NCBI RefSeq assembly: GCF_017115045.1
Contig: NZ_JABXKK010000034.1
Location: 1 to 64,000, forward strand
Length of the DNA: 64,000 nucleotides
Source: Nostoc sp. NMS8
Lineage (GTDB): Bacteria > Cyanobacteriota > Cyanobacteriia > Cyanobacteriales > Nostocaceae
Reading direction: 5' to 3'
The notes below the pieces were generated by a model, which was not told the origin of the DNA, made no database searches, and worked only from the letters and a program-made list of their open reading frames with translations. Shown one piece after another: positions 17,561 to 26,254 of the stretch (positions within the stretch are counted from its first letter, which is position 1; every line of letters starts with the position of its first letter). Both the position numbers and the translations under genes were made by a program.

Positions 17561-19531
17561 ATGATTTCATTATTGCGAAAGTACAAGCGATCGCTAGCTT
17601 TGACTATGGTCGGCTTGCTCTGTACTGTCCTACTGGTATTTGCTAATTCTGTTTTTCAGCCGACTCTAGCCGCTGGTAATGGAGTTAACGTAATTATCAT
17701 GATTGGCGATGGTATGGGTTGGAATATGGCCCGAGCCGCAGCCGTTGCCAAAGGCGCTCCTTTTTATACAAGTGGTAAAGGCTCAGGTTTGAGCTTCCAA
17801 AAGCTAAGTGGATATGGGCTGGTAACAACTTACGGCACAACAATTGAAGGAAATACACCAGCCAACCCAACAGGTCAGCCCCACCTAACAAGTAACTCTG
17901 CTCTGGATGGATCTGATACATTCACAGGTGCAAGTCCTGTTCGTCCCAACTTCTCATTCAAGCCTACTCCTTTTAATCCAGGCGATCGGCTTGATGGCAA
18001 CAGTTTAGCAGAAGGTAATCTCACAGGCTACGACCCTAGTAAGGGCGGCCCTCTTCCTTGGATTCCTCTGACCCCTGCTAATGCTGGTACTTATGACAAA
18101 GAGTACATCAAACACAGTTATCCCGACTCTGCTAACACCGCTACAACTCTTTATACTGGCGTAAAGAGCTTTAACAACGCGATGGGTGTAGACATTTACG
18201 AGAAAAAGTTGAAAACCATCCTGGAAATTGCCAAGGAAAATAATAAGTCTACAGGACTAGTTACTTCCGTACCCATTAGCCACGCAACACCTGGTGCTGC
18301 TGCTTCTTTTGTGAATCGTCGTAGCAAATACGATAGTAAGTATGACCCCACCAAGACTAACCAAGACAGTGTTCTGCAACAGACTTTACTAAACTTTCAG
18401 CCTAATGTTTTATTGGGTGGTGGTCATCCGAAAGACTTTGACAATAAAGCTAGTACAAGTACCGCAGAAGGCGTCTTTAACTATACGTATATTACAGAAG
18501 ACACTTATCAACATCTCAGCAATAACCCTACGTCAAATCGTTATGGCTATACCTTTTTGGAACGCGGGCCAAATGCAACTCAGACATTGCTAAATACGGC
18601 TGCTAAACTCAATCCAAATAAGGGAGATAAATTATTTGGTCTATATGGTGCGCGTGGACAAGAAGGCAACCTTCCCACTAGTTCTTCTAAGGGAGACTAC
18701 AGTCTCACAGGTCTGAACAACGGCTCGCTTTATAGCTCTGTTGTTAAGAATGTAAATCCCTGTCCATCAGGTCAGATCATTCCTGGTACATCTGGGGATT
18801 GTGTTCCTGTCGTTGACGCAGCAGGAAACCCAGTTAGTGGCCCCACACCTGATACTGTCCGTCCTCTGGCTCCCGGTGAAACCGATGCTAGCTTTATCGC
18901 CAGAGAAATTAACGAAAATCCGACTTTGGCTGATCTGACCAAAGCAGCTTTAACAGTTCTAGGTAAAGACAAAGATGGTTTTTGGCTGATGGTTGAGGGA
19001 GGCGATATCGATTGGTCTGCTCATGACAACAATATGGATAACCTAATTGGTACCATGAATGATTTTGATAAAGCAGTCCAGCAGGTGATTACTTGGGTAG
19101 AAAATCATGGTGGTTGGAGTAAGAACCTACTACTAGTTACTGCTGACCATGACCACTATCTAACTCTGAATAACGATTTTGCCTCTAAATTGACTCCTAA
19201 TCCTGACCCGAATCAGGCTAGAGGCTTGAAGTATAACGCCAAGGACATCACCTTCAACAAGCACAACCCTAGAGAAGCTGGTCACTTCTGGGGAGCCGAT
19301 TCAAATTACAAGTATCTCTGGGGTAGCCATAGCCGCCGGATTGTACCTGTGTACTATCAGGGTGCTTATTCATCAACCCTGACTCGATCTTTTGGACAAA
19401 AACTCCAGTTCACAGATAGTTCTGGTACTTACACTGCGCCTGGTGTTCGGGGTGTGGTTGACCAAAGTCATATCTTCCAAGCGATGAAAACTGCGATCGC
19501 AAGTCCACACCACTCGCCAAATACTAACTGA
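17561..19531 (+). CDS. PhoA-type alkaline phosphatase
   Basis: A 656-residue exported enzyme with an N-terminal signal peptide (cut near TLAAG). It carries the alkaline phosphatase superfamily sites in order: VIIMIGDGMGWNMARAAA (metal Asp, about residues 43-60), DSANTATTLYTG (nucleophile Ser, about 189), ISHATPGAAASFVNRR, VEGGDIDWSAHDNN (metal Glu/Asp/His), LLVTADHDHYL and a late GSHS. It cleaves phosphomonoesters using Zn/Mg and acts outside the plasma membrane. At 656 residues it is longer than E. coli PhoA (471), because of loops around residues 85-150 and 395-445. The gene follows the small protein with the same signal peptide. No clear Pho box is visible in the AT-rich upstream region. 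Confidence 0.9.
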   Translation: MISLLRKYKRSLALTMVGLLCTVLLVFANSVFQPTLAAGNGVNVIIMIGDGMGWNMARAAAVAKGAPFYTSGKGSGLSFQKLSGYGLVTTYGTTIEGNTPANPTGQPHLTSNSALDGSDTFTGASPVRPNFSFKPTPFNPGDRLDGNSLAEGNLTGYDPSKGGPLPWIPLTPANAGTYDKEYIKHSYPDSANTATTLYTGVKSFNNAMGVDIYEKKLKTILEIAKENNKSTGLVTSVPISHATPGAAASFVNRRSKYDSKYDPTKTNQDSVLQQTLLNFQPNVLLGGGHPKDFDNKASTSTAEGVFNYTYITEDTYQHLSNNPTSNRYGYTFLERGPNATQTLLNTAAKLNPNKGDKLFGLYGARGQEGNLPTSSSKGDYSLTGLNNGSLYSSVVKNVNPCPSGQIIPGTSGDCVPVVDAAGNPVSGPTPDTVRPLAPGETDASFIAREINENPTLADLTKAALTVLGKDKDGFWLMVEGGDIDWSAHDNNMDNLIGTMNDFDKAVQQVITWVENHGGWSKNLLLVTADHDHYLTLNNDFASKLTPNPDPNQARGLKYNAKDITFNKHNPREAGHFWGADSNYKYLWGSHSRRIVPVYYQGAYSSTLTRSFGQKLQFTDSSGTYTAPGVRGVVDQSHIFQAMKTAIASPHHSPNTN

Positions 19532-19605
19532 CAAGCTTTGTGTTGCAGAGACTTGGTAACACGCGTCTCTGTCTCAAAAAATGGTTCTTTTATCAACGTA
19601 AAAAA

Positions 19606-20115
19606 ATGACTGACTCCATCTTCAAGAAGTTAGCAGCTGCAACGGTAGGAACTGCTTTGATTTTTTCCTTAGGCGAGACTATCCCCGCCCAAGCAGCAGC
19701 CCTAACTTATAATTTTTCTAACAACGATAAAACTCTCACAGGCACTTTTTCATTCGACCAAGCAGCAGCAGCAGACGATCAAGAAGTAACTATCGCCGAA
19801 GGTTTAAAGATTTCTGCTACCTATGGTGGACAGTTATACACTGAAGCAGATGATCCTTTAGCGTCAGTTTTCACTGACTTTTCAGGAACAATTTTGAATC
19901 AAGCGGGGTTAGGGTTGTATTTTACACCTAGCGCTTTTAATGTCTACCGTGATAGTTTTATCGATTTGAATGATTTCAGTGGTGCGGGTGTTCAAACCGT
20001 CACTTACACAAGTGTTCCAGAGCCAAGTCTGATGTTGGGATTGTCTGTATTCGGGTTGAGTTTGTTCTTGGGTAAAAAGATCGGATCTTCTAGACCATCA
20101 AGCACAAAAGCTTAA
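19606..20115 (+). CDS. PEP-CTERM sorting-signal protein
   Basis: A 169-residue exported protein from ATG 19606; the frame is open 22 codons upstream but the signal peptide begins here (MTDSIFKKLAAATVGTALIF, cut after PAQA). The end is a PEP-CTERM anchor: VPEPSLMLGLSVFGLSLFLG followed by basic residues. Such tails are processed by exosortase during export, and the carriers are usually surface or matrix proteins. The middle part (YNFSNNDKTLTGTFSFDQ) is a common beta-rich PEP-CTERM domain. No exosortase is present in the window. A hairpin terminator follows. Confidence 0.85.
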   Translation: MTDSIFKKLAAATVGTALIFSLGETIPAQAAALTYNFSNNDKTLTGTFSFDQAAAADDQEVTIAEGLKISATYGGQLYTEADDPLASVFTDFSGTILNQAGLGLYFTPSAFNVYRDSFIDLNDFSGAGVQTVTYTSVPEPSLMLGLSVFGLSLFLGKKIGSSRPSSTKA

Positions 20116-20166
20116 TCCAGATTATCAAGAATAAACTGTTAAGTGGTTTATTTGCATCTATCTAAA

Positions 20167-20198
20167 ACAGGGTGGGATTATCCACCCTGTCAATTTTT
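20167..20198 (+). terminator. Rho-independent terminator of the PEP-CTERM gene
   Basis: ACAGGGTGG (20167-20175) pairs with CCACCCTGT (20182-20190) and is followed by CAATTTTTC. Confidence 0.8.
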
Positions 20199-20305
20199 CA
20201 CATTTTTTGAGTCTGGTGAAAACTGATACAAAGCAATATAAAAAAAGTTTTATCTAGAAGCGATCGCAATCCTATTTAATTAATGAAAATCGTAAGGCTT
20301 GAATT

Positions 20306-20333
20306 CCCGACTTCTAGAGAAGTCGGGATTTTT
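20306..20333 (+). terminator. Perfect 10-bp hairpin plus T-run upstream of argG
   Basis: CCCGACTTCT (20306-20315) faces AGAAGTCGGG (20318-20327), followed by ATTTTTATT. No gene ends just before it. It may terminate an unseen short transcript or attenuate argG. Similar hairpins occur at ends of some IS200/IS605 elements, but no transposase is near. Confidence 0.65.
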
Positions 20334-20419
20334 ATTATTCAGTTGCATGAATAAAATATACATGGATTAGTTTAGATATAATAATGACTCATTGTTTGTT
20401 GTCCTAACTGGAGAAATTA

Positions 20420-21622
20420 ATGGGTCGCGCCAAAAAGGTTGTCCTGGCATATTCTGGTGGAGTGGATACTTCAGTTTGCATCCCCTACCTCAAACAGGAG
20501 TGGGGTGTGGAAGAGGTGATTACCCTAGCAGCAGATTTAGGTCAGGGAGATGAATTAGAGCCAGTTCGAGAAAAAGCTCTGAAATCCGGTGCAAGTGAAT
20601 CCCTCGTGGCGGATGTCAAAGACAGCTTTGTTAAAGATTACGCCTTTGGAGCGATTCAAGCTAACGCTCTTTATGAAAATCGTTATCCTCTAGGAACTGC
20701 CCTTGCCCGTCCACTGATTGCTAAAGTATTAGTAGAAACAGCCGAAAAATATGGTGCTGATGCGATCGCTCACGGTTGCACTGGCAAAGGTAACGATCAG
20801 GTTCGCTTTGATGTCTCTGTAACCGCTCTGAACCCCAACCTGAAGATTCTCGCACCCGCTAGAGAATGGGGGATGAGCCGTGAAGAAACCATCGCCTATG
20901 GGGAAAAGTTTGGTATCCCCTCACCAGTCAAAAAATCTTCTCCCTACAGCATTGACAAGAATTTGCTTGGTCGTAGTATCGAAGCTGGTTTACTCGAAGA
21001 TCCGTCATTTGAGCCACCAGAAGAAATCTATGAAATGACCAAAGCGATCGCTGACACTCCTAATGAGCCAGAGTACATCGAAATTGGTTTCCAAGGTGGT
21101 ATTCCGACAAGCATCAACGGTATAGCTAAAAAGCCAGTTGAGCTAATTGAAGAACTCAATCAGCTTGTAGGCAATCATGGCATCGGCCGGATTGATATGA
21201 TTGAAAATCGTCTGGTTGGCATAAAATCGCGGGAAATCTACGAATCACCCGCGATGTTGGTGCTAATTCAGGCACATAGAGATTTAGAAAGCTTGACTTT
21301 AACGGCTGATGTCACCCATTACAAGCGCGGCATTGAAGAAACTTACAGCCAAATCGTTTACAACGGTTTATGGTACAGTCCCCTAAAAGTTGCACTCGAT
21401 GCTTTTATTCAAAAGACACAAGAACGAGTCTCTGGAACTGTGCGAGTGAAGTTGTTCAAGGGCAACTCTACGATTGTTGGGCGTTCGAGCGATAATTCCC
21501 TCTACACTCCCGATTTGGCAACCTACGGAGCAGAAGACCAATTCGATCACAAAGCTGCCGAAGGCTTTATCTACGTTTGGGGGCTACCAACTCGCATTTG
21601 GTCGCGGCACGCTAAAAGTTAA
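20420..21622 (+). CDS. argG: Argininosuccinate synthase
   Basis: A 400-residue cytosolic enzyme that joins citrulline and aspartate with ATP to give argininosuccinate, the penultimate step of arginine synthesis; arginine also feeds cyanophycin in cyanobacteria. The PP-loop [18 protein letters not shown] (about residues 7-24) binds ATP, and [14 protein letters not shown] (about 115-128) and [17 protein letters not shown] (about 173-190) complete the active site. Length is normal. ATG 20420 follows a GGAGAA site. Its 3' end converges on dedA with a repeat-rich 108 nt between. Confidence 0.97.
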   Translation: MGRAKKVVLAYSGGVDTSVCIPYLKQEWGVEEVITLAADLGQGDELEPVREKALKSGASESLVADVKDSFVKDYAFGAIQANALYENRYPLGTALARPLIAKVLVETAEKYGADAIAHGCTGKGNDQVRFDVSVTALNPNLKILAPAREWGMSREETIAYGEKFGIPSPVKKSSPYSIDKNLLGRSIEAGLLEDPSFEPPEEIYEMTKAIADTPNEPEYIEIGFQGGIPTSINGIAKKPVELIEELNQLVGNHGIGRIDMIENRLVGIKSREIYESPAMLVLIQAHRDLESLTLTADVTHYKRGIEETYSQIVYNGLWYSPLKVALDAFIQKTQERVSGTVRVKLFKGNSTIVGRSSDNSLYTPDLATYGAEDQFDHKAAEGFIYVWGLPTRIWSRHAKS

Positions 21623-21728
21623 GAGTTAGGAGTTAGGAGTTAAGAGTTAGGAGTTAAAAATGCGGAATGCAAAAGTAAAAGTTAAAAAAATAACTTTTTC
21701 CTTTACTTCTCACTCCTCACTCCTAACT
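21622..21728. repeat. Short tandem GAGTTAG repeats forming an inverted pair
   Basis: Between convergent argG and dedA, units of GAGTTAG/GAGTTAA (21623-21656) face CTCCTCACTCCTAAC (21712-21727). The two arms can form a hairpin and may serve as a two-way terminator. Such heptamer repeats are typical of Nostoc-type genomes. Confidence 0.65.
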
Positions 21729-21730
21729 TT

Positions 21731-22363
21731 TTATTCTTCACTCCTCACTTCCTTAACTTGCCGAGACTCTAGCCACAGGGGCACAATAATTAAGGCAGCG
21801 AGAATCAGTAACGCTGCGATCGCAAATTGACCCACCCAAGCAACCAATTGTTCTAGTGAGACAACTTGGCCAGCAAAAAAAGCTAACGTCACCATCAGAC
21901 TAGCCCAAGCAACTGCTCCTAAAAAGTTGTATAAAAAGAATTTTCCAAAGGGCATTTCGGCTATACCAGCTAGTGGTGCAGCAAAAACTCGTAACAATGC
22001 CAAAAAACGTCCAAAAAATACCCCTTTAGCAGCATTTTGACTAAATTGCTCTTTAATGCTCAGTAGCCGCACTTCCGAAATCCGAAAAATGCTACCAACT
22101 TTTACCAGAAAAGCCCAACCGCTAACTCTACCAATCCAGTAGCCACAAGTGCCACCAATGACAGCACCCATAATTGCGTCACCGAGAACCAGCCAGAAAT
22201 TTAGTTCATCGCTGCCAGCTAGAAACCCGCCCACTAAGGTCACGGTTTCACCAGGAAGGGGAATGCCTAAATTTTCTAGCAAAACTCCCAAAAAGATTGC
22301 CCAATACCCGTAAGTGTGGGCGACTTTCTGGATATTTTCTAGTGAAATCAGCTCTAAAGACAT
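21731..22363 (-). CDS. DedA family membrane protein
   Basis: A 210-residue integral membrane protein with about five hydrophobic segments. The DedA/SNARE-associated (VTT) pattern is clear: LENLGIPLPGETVTLVGGFLA (about residues 30-50), GTCGYWIGR (about 72-80), and FFGRFLALLRVFAAPLAGIAEM (about 115-136), which carries the conserved F-x-R-F/P region with Arg and Pro. Members of this family act as lipid scramblases or flippases (undecaprenyl phosphate, phosphatidylethanolamine) in other bacteria. The specific lipid here is unknown. The length fits the family. Confidence 0.9.
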   Translation of the reverse strand: MSLELISLENIQKVAHTYGYWAIFLGVLLENLGIPLPGETVTLVGGFLAGSDELNFWLVLGDAIMGAVIGGTCGYWIGRVSGWAFLVKVGSIFRISEVRLLSIKEQFSQNAAKGVFFGRFLALLRVFAAPLAGIAEMPFGKFFLYNFLGAVAWASLMVTLAFFAGQVVSLEQLVAWVGQFAIAALLILAALIIVPLWLESRQVKEVRSEE

Positions 22364-22797
22364 CCCGCACCGCCGTCTTTACAAATTTTTACTTTTACTA
22401 CATCTTTGCTTGTTTTTGAGTGGGGTGTCAATCAAACCACTAGATTCATTCATTAAGTCATTAGTTTAATTCTGCACGATCCATAACTTATAGCCTATGG
22501 TAACTATTAATTTTCGACTATTAGCGATGTGATTATTGAAATTTATTACCACAAATTAATATTTATTAAAAATAAAATAAAAAATTTATAGAAATTTCAT
22601 AAACTTCGAGTTGAATTATAAAAATTTTGTAAAAGACACGCTTGATACCGAAATTATCAGACCCTTATGCCTATATTTATGATAGTTATTACAAATTATA
22701 CGGCATGAATACTGAAATAATTTCTTTCAACTGTACGGCTGCAATTGCCCAAATATCTGGGTAAAACAGTCATTTTGCTGTTGAAAGAAAAGAAGTA
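22364..22797. other. 434-nt AT-rich intergenic region
   Basis: Between divergent dedA and the STAS gene. It is very AT-rich around 22530-22640. I see no gene, RNA or repeat; it presumably holds both promoters. Confidence 0.4.
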
Positions 22798-22800
22798 TTG

Positions 22801-23208
22801 ATGTCTTTTTTCAGTTTTTTTGTCAAGTGTTCCAATTACCCTGTTAAATTCATGGCTCTCACACAACAAGAATTTCCAGTGATTTTCTTTAAACCCGAAG
22901 GAAGCATAGATTTGGAAGGCGGTAAGGCCTTAAGTGAACAGATGGCTGGAGTTGTGCCTCAAGCTCATCAACTCTGGATTATCGACCTCACAGAGGTTCA
23001 TTTCATGGACAGTTCTGGATTAGTCCCTTTAGTAAAAGGGTTAAAAGCTGCACGTCAGAGTGGTTGCCGCTTGGTTTTATGCAACGTACAGGCTCCTGTA
23101 CGGTTAATTTTGGAACTTACCCAACTCGATACAGTGTTTGAAATTTTCAATACTTACCAAGACATTTTTACCACCGTCAAAGATAACAGTCTGGTGCTAG
23201 CAGGCTAG
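22801..23208 (+). CDS. STAS-domain protein, anti-sigma-factor antagonist type
   Basis: A 135-residue protein from ATG 22801. ATG 22852 (MALTQQEF) would give a 118-residue form closer to the usual family length, so the start is uncertain. The STAS core is LWIIDLTEVHFMDSSGLVPL with the DSSG motif, whose first Ser is the one phosphorylated in SpoIIAA/RsbV-type proteins (about residue 74 of the longer form). In that scheme the unphosphorylated protein binds a serine-kinase anti-sigma factor and releases its target. No kinase or phosphatase partner is adjacent. The last 26 nt are repeated 93 nt downstream. Confidence 0.85.
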   Translation: MSFFSFFVKCSNYPVKFMALTQQEFPVIFFKPEGSIDLEGGKALSEQMAGVVPQAHQLWIIDLTEVHFMDSSGLVPLVKGLKAARQSGCRLVLCNVQAPVRLILELTQLDTVFEIFNTYQDIFTTVKDNSLVLAG

Positions 23209-23299
23209 CTAATAAATCTACCGATAGAAGGATGGTAAAGTCAAGCAATATTTGCACTTTTTCACATTCTCCAAGATAACAGTCTGGTGCTAGCAGGCT
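23181..23299 (+). repeat. 26-bp direct repeat of the STAS gene end
   Basis: The 26 nt at 23181-23206 (AGATAACAGTCTGGTGCTAG...) recur exactly at 23274-23299. The first copy encodes the STAS C-terminus; the second is outside any gene. This marks a recent local duplication of about 93 nt, or an insertion that duplicated its target. Confidence 0.8.
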
Positions 23300-23452
23300 T
23301 ATATTCTTTTTATCTAGAGAAGAATGTTGAGGAAAACTCATGGTTTTGAGTTCGGTGGTGCGAATGCCAGATGAATCTGCTTGCTGCAAGCCATCTACCA
23401 AACGAGGATGTTTGAAAAGTACTATTGCTAACATGGCAATCTCAGAAACCTA

Positions 23453-23760
23453 ACCCCTAACCCTCTGAATGGCAAGATGGTTTCAGAAAAATTAAAACCG
23501 GGTTGCAAAGCTTTTCTCCACCTCGGAGAGAGCTTTGGAGATGGGTAAAAATTTATGGCTCTAAACGATAAATAAAAGCTTCTATCTTTTTCTTTTTTCG
23601 GATGAAACCACTCTGCCTTCCCGATCGGGGAATGGGGGTTTCAAAGCATTTTTTTGCTTGCCTAACGGCAGGCTGACACCAACAGGGAGAGCAATGAATA
23701 CAAGTAGGGTTTTTGGTCTGCTCTACTACTTTTCAAACATCCTCTAAAGCAGAAAACAGC
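23453..23760 (+). ncRNA. Possible structured RNA in a 738-nt gap
   Basis: The gap 23209-23946 has no good ORF but shows several helices. A long-range pairing joins GGCA (23471-23474) and GGTTTC (23479-23484) with GAAACC (23604-23609) and TGCC (23614-23617). Inside it, CAAAGCT/TCTCC (23506-23519) pairs with GGAGA/AGCTTTG (23525-23537). Next come the palindrome CCCGATCGGG (23620-23629) and the hairpin GCTTGCC-TAAC-GGCAGGC (23656-23673). This amount of nested pairing suggests an RNA, or the end of a mobile element with an RNA part. It does not match RNase P, tmRNA, 6S or SRP RNA as I know them. Strand and ends are guesses. Confidence 0.35.
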
Positions 23761-23946
23761 AAAAATCGGTCAAAGCAAATGTAATTCTTGGTGACACTCC
23801 CCAATCTTTTAAAGACAGGGATTTTCAAATTACAAATTACTCTGAGCTAATTTTTCTAAGTAGAGCGGCATAAATAATTAAGTAGTCTCCAAAATACTTT
23901 GCCGCAACAATTTCTTACCTCTTAAGGTTCCACCATAATGGTAATA

Positions 23947-24507
23947 TTAGGCATTCTGGGGAGTCGAAATGTTAGTTTGTTCGGACGCTGGACGGGGAAA
24001 ATTTGGCAAATCAATACCGCTATGACTAGCATTGCGAGTTTTGAGTGCTAAACGGTAACTCACGCTTTGCAGTTCTGCTTGTAGTTGGCGGTTTTCGCGT
24101 TGTAGCATTGCTACTTTTTCTCTGACTGGCGTCATCCGCTCCTCAAACTTACGTCGGTAAATTTGAGGCAACTCTTGTACTACTTGCTCTAACATCCGAG
24201 TGCGATCGGTGAGTTCTTGAACTGACTGTCGCAATTGATAAATCTCGGAGTCACGAGTTGTAATTTGCTCTTGGTAGAACCCCACCTGCTGCTCTACAGC
24301 CTGGAGTTGCTCTTGCAAGGCGTGTAACTGGCTTAAATCGCGCTCAATATCCGGCTGTGGGGGCATAAAACTAGTATTACCCTTTACCAGCCGGAAAAGT
24401 TCTTGAGATAGTTGTTGTACTAATTGATCGCGAAGTTGCAACTCCTGGCGTAGCTGCGATACTTCGGTAGAGAGAACTTGAATATTCGGTGTATCAGATT
24501 GGATCAC
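23947..24507 (-). CDS. Coiled-coil protein of unknown function
   Basis: A 186-residue protein beginning at GTG 24507; there is no ATG in the early part. Residues about 10-45 and 55-160 form long coiled coils rich in Gln, Glu and Leu (VSQLRQELQLRDQLVQQLSQ; LSQLHALQEQLQAVEQQVGF). A Pro-rich joint (SFMPPQPD, about residues 47-54) separates them, and the tail is short and unstructured. There is no membrane segment or signal. No family name comes to mind; such proteins are common scaffolds in filamentous cyanobacteria. The next gene on this strand is rpsF, over 200 nt upstream. Confidence 0.6.
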   Translation of the reverse strand: MIQSDTPNIQVLSTEVSQLRQELQLRDQLVQQLSQELFRLVKGNTSFMPPQPDIERDLSQLHALQEQLQAVEQQVGFYQEQITTRDSEIYQLRQSVQELTDRTRMLEQVVQELPQIYRRKFEERMTPVREKVAMLQRENRQLQAELQSVSYRLALKTRNASHSGIDLPNFPRPASEQTNISTPQNA

Positions 24508-24644
24508 AGTAGCTTAAAGCTCCCATTCAGAATCTTGTCCACTCTTAGGTATAACTGCGGGAGTACTACCTTTGGCAAGTATTTGTTAATTTAGCATTCC
24601 CAAACAAGTCATGAGAAAAGAATAAAGACAAAATTTTATTGAAT

Positions 24645-24735
24645 GGGAATTGGGGATTGGGCACTGGGGATTGGGAATTAGGAAAAATTTCTCCCCCTCT
24701 GCTTCCTCTACTCCCTACTCCCTACTCCCCATTCA
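24645..24735. repeat. GGGATTGGG-type intergenic repeat
   Basis: G-rich units (GGGGATTGGGCACTGGGGAT) face C-rich units (CTCCCTACTCCCTACTCCCC) and can form a hairpin just after rpsF on the minus strand. It belongs to the same class as 30616-30730 and 31967-32053. Confidence 0.6.
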
Positions 24736-25092
24736 TTACACTGTTGCAGTTGCAGCTACTTTAGTGGGCCTTTCTTTTTCCTCTTTAGGGGGTTTTTCTT
24801 CGGCAATTTCTTGCTTAACTGTCAGATAGCGAATTACTTCTTCACTCAAGCGCATGGCACGTTCAAAGGGAGCGATCGCAGTTGCCGGGGCACCGTAGTT
24901 TAATTGAATGTAGATGCCATCGCGATGTTTTTTGATTTCATAAGCCAGACGACGCTTACCACGATTTTGAATTTGGATATCTTCAGCGCCTTGATCGCGA
25001 AGCAAATTCTGATATTTAGTAACTGCTTGCTCTACCTGTTCCTCTCCGAGGTCAGGACGGAGGATGTACATTGTTTCGTAACTTGTAGTCAT
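24736..25092 (-). CDS. rpsF: 30S ribosomal protein S6
   Basis: A 118-residue protein from ATG 25092, which follows a GAGGAA site; the frame extends three codons further only with TTG. The sequence [20 protein letters not shown] and the later [24 protein letters not shown] are typical S6. S6 binds the central domain of 16S rRNA together with S18. The C-terminal tail is acidic-basic ([15 protein letters not shown]), as in cyanobacteria. It stands alone here and is not followed by rpsR or rplI, unlike the arrangement in many other bacteria. Confidence 0.95.
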   Translation of the reverse strand: MTTSYETMYILRPDLGEEQVEQAVTKYQNLLRDQGAEDIQIQNRGKRRLAYEIKKHRDGIYIQLNYGAPATAIAPFERAMRLSEEVIRYLTVKQEIAEEKPPKEEKERPTKVAATATV

Positions 25093-25477
25093 ATTTTCCA
25101 ATTCCTCATGGACAAAAGTGGCTGCTGATGTTAATTTATACCTTCTCTACATAAAAATGCCAGTATAGATCAACATCTGAAGCAACAAGGAACTATAATC
25201 TTACCAGTTTTCAATTTGAATCATTAGCCAAATCGCCAAAATTTGGATTTTTGGGATGCCCATAATGAAAACTAGGCCGGGAGGCAACCCCGATATTTCT
25301 TTAGCAAGATTGATCGTCGAGCTATCAGCTTTGCCAAAGGTTATCTTTTTGTGAAGGTATCTATAGCGGCGATCGCTTTTTTGCTCAAGGCTCAATTGGT
25401 TCGTCAAACAGCTAACTGAACGATTGCCACCTGCTTACAACTTCGTAATCGCGTATAAAAGGATATTCATCAAGGTT

Positions 25478-26251
25478 ATGGCGCAGCGCTACGTGCGAAT
25501 TCAAAATCCAGAAGGACAGATTTACTACGGGTTACTACATCTCTCCCTGAATGTGCAGGTGCTAGATGCTCCGCCCTGGTTACATGGACAACCCACTGAT
25601 TTAACTTTGACACCAGAAAATTACCAAATTCTGGCTCCCTGCGCTCCTTCAAAAATTGTGGCGGTGGGTAAGAATTATGCCGATCATGCAGCCGAAATGG
25701 GAACTCCAGTACCTTCTGAGCCATTAATCTTTCTCAAGCCACCAACGTCGATCATTCCATCCGAGAGGGAAATTAAATATCCTCCCCAGTCGCAAAGAGT
25801 TGACTACGAAGGAGAGTTAGCATTAGTGATTGGCGATTACGCTTTTGAATGCACACCAGAGGTAGCCCAAACCAAAATTTGGGGCTACACCATCGCTAAT
25901 GATGTCACAGCGCGAGATTTACAAAAAAAGGATGGTCAATGGACGCGGGCCAAAGGTTTTGATACTTTCTGTCCTTTGGGGCCTTGGATTGTACGAGAAT
26001 TAAATCCTGGAGCAAGATTACAGACTTTTGTAAATGACGACGTTAATCCAGTCCAATCTGCTTGTATCGATCAGATGGTGTTTTCCCCCGATGTTTTAGT
26101 TTCCTATATCAGTCAGGTGATGACGTTATTACCTGGTGATTTGGTGCTTACAGGTACACCAGAGGGTGTCAATCCATTGCATCCAGGCGATCGCGTCCGC
26201 GTTGAAATTGAAGGTATTGGTCGCCTGGAAAACACCGTAGCGGCTCGTTAA
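25478..26251 (+). CDS. Fumarylacetoacetate hydrolase (FAH) family enzyme
   Basis: A 257-residue protein from ATG 25478; 18 codons upstream are open but not conserved in style. The FAH fold signatures are KIVAVGKNYADHAAEMG (about residues 59-75), the metal-binding glutamates in VDYEGELALVIG (about 107-118), NDVTARDLQKKDGQW and GDLVLTGTPEGVNPL near the end. Members hydrolyse or decarboxylate 2-oxo acids with a Mg2+ ion, for instance oxaloacetate or acylpyruvates. Substrate cannot be fixed from sequence. It converges on tic20, with only 3 nt between the stops. Confidence 0.85.
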   Translation: MAQRYVRIQNPEGQIYYGLLHLSLNVQVLDAPPWLHGQPTDLTLTPENYQILAPCAPSKIVAVGKNYADHAAEMGTPVPSEPLIFLKPPTSIIPSEREIKYPPQSQRVDYEGELALVIGDYAFECTPEVAQTKIWGYTIANDVTARDLQKKDGQWTRAKGFDTFCPLGPWIVRELNPGARLQTFVNDDVNPVQSACIDQMVFSPDVLVSYISQVMTLLPGDLVLTGTPEGVNPLHPGDRVRVEIEGIGRLENTVAAR

Positions 26252-26254
26252 CTT

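Noticed and set aside
20297..20335. IS200/IS605 right end
   Set aside because: The hairpin is similar to such ends, but there is no TnpA or TnpB gene or matching left end; a terminator or attenuator is the simpler reading.
23177..23434. 85-codon minus-strand frame over the STAS gene end
   Set aside because: Its ends contain the same LAPDCYL words only because of the 26-bp duplication; it is a shadow of that repeat.
25201..25407. 68-codon minus-strand frame between rpsF and the FAH gene
   Set aside because: It starts at TTG without a ribosome site and has no family features.
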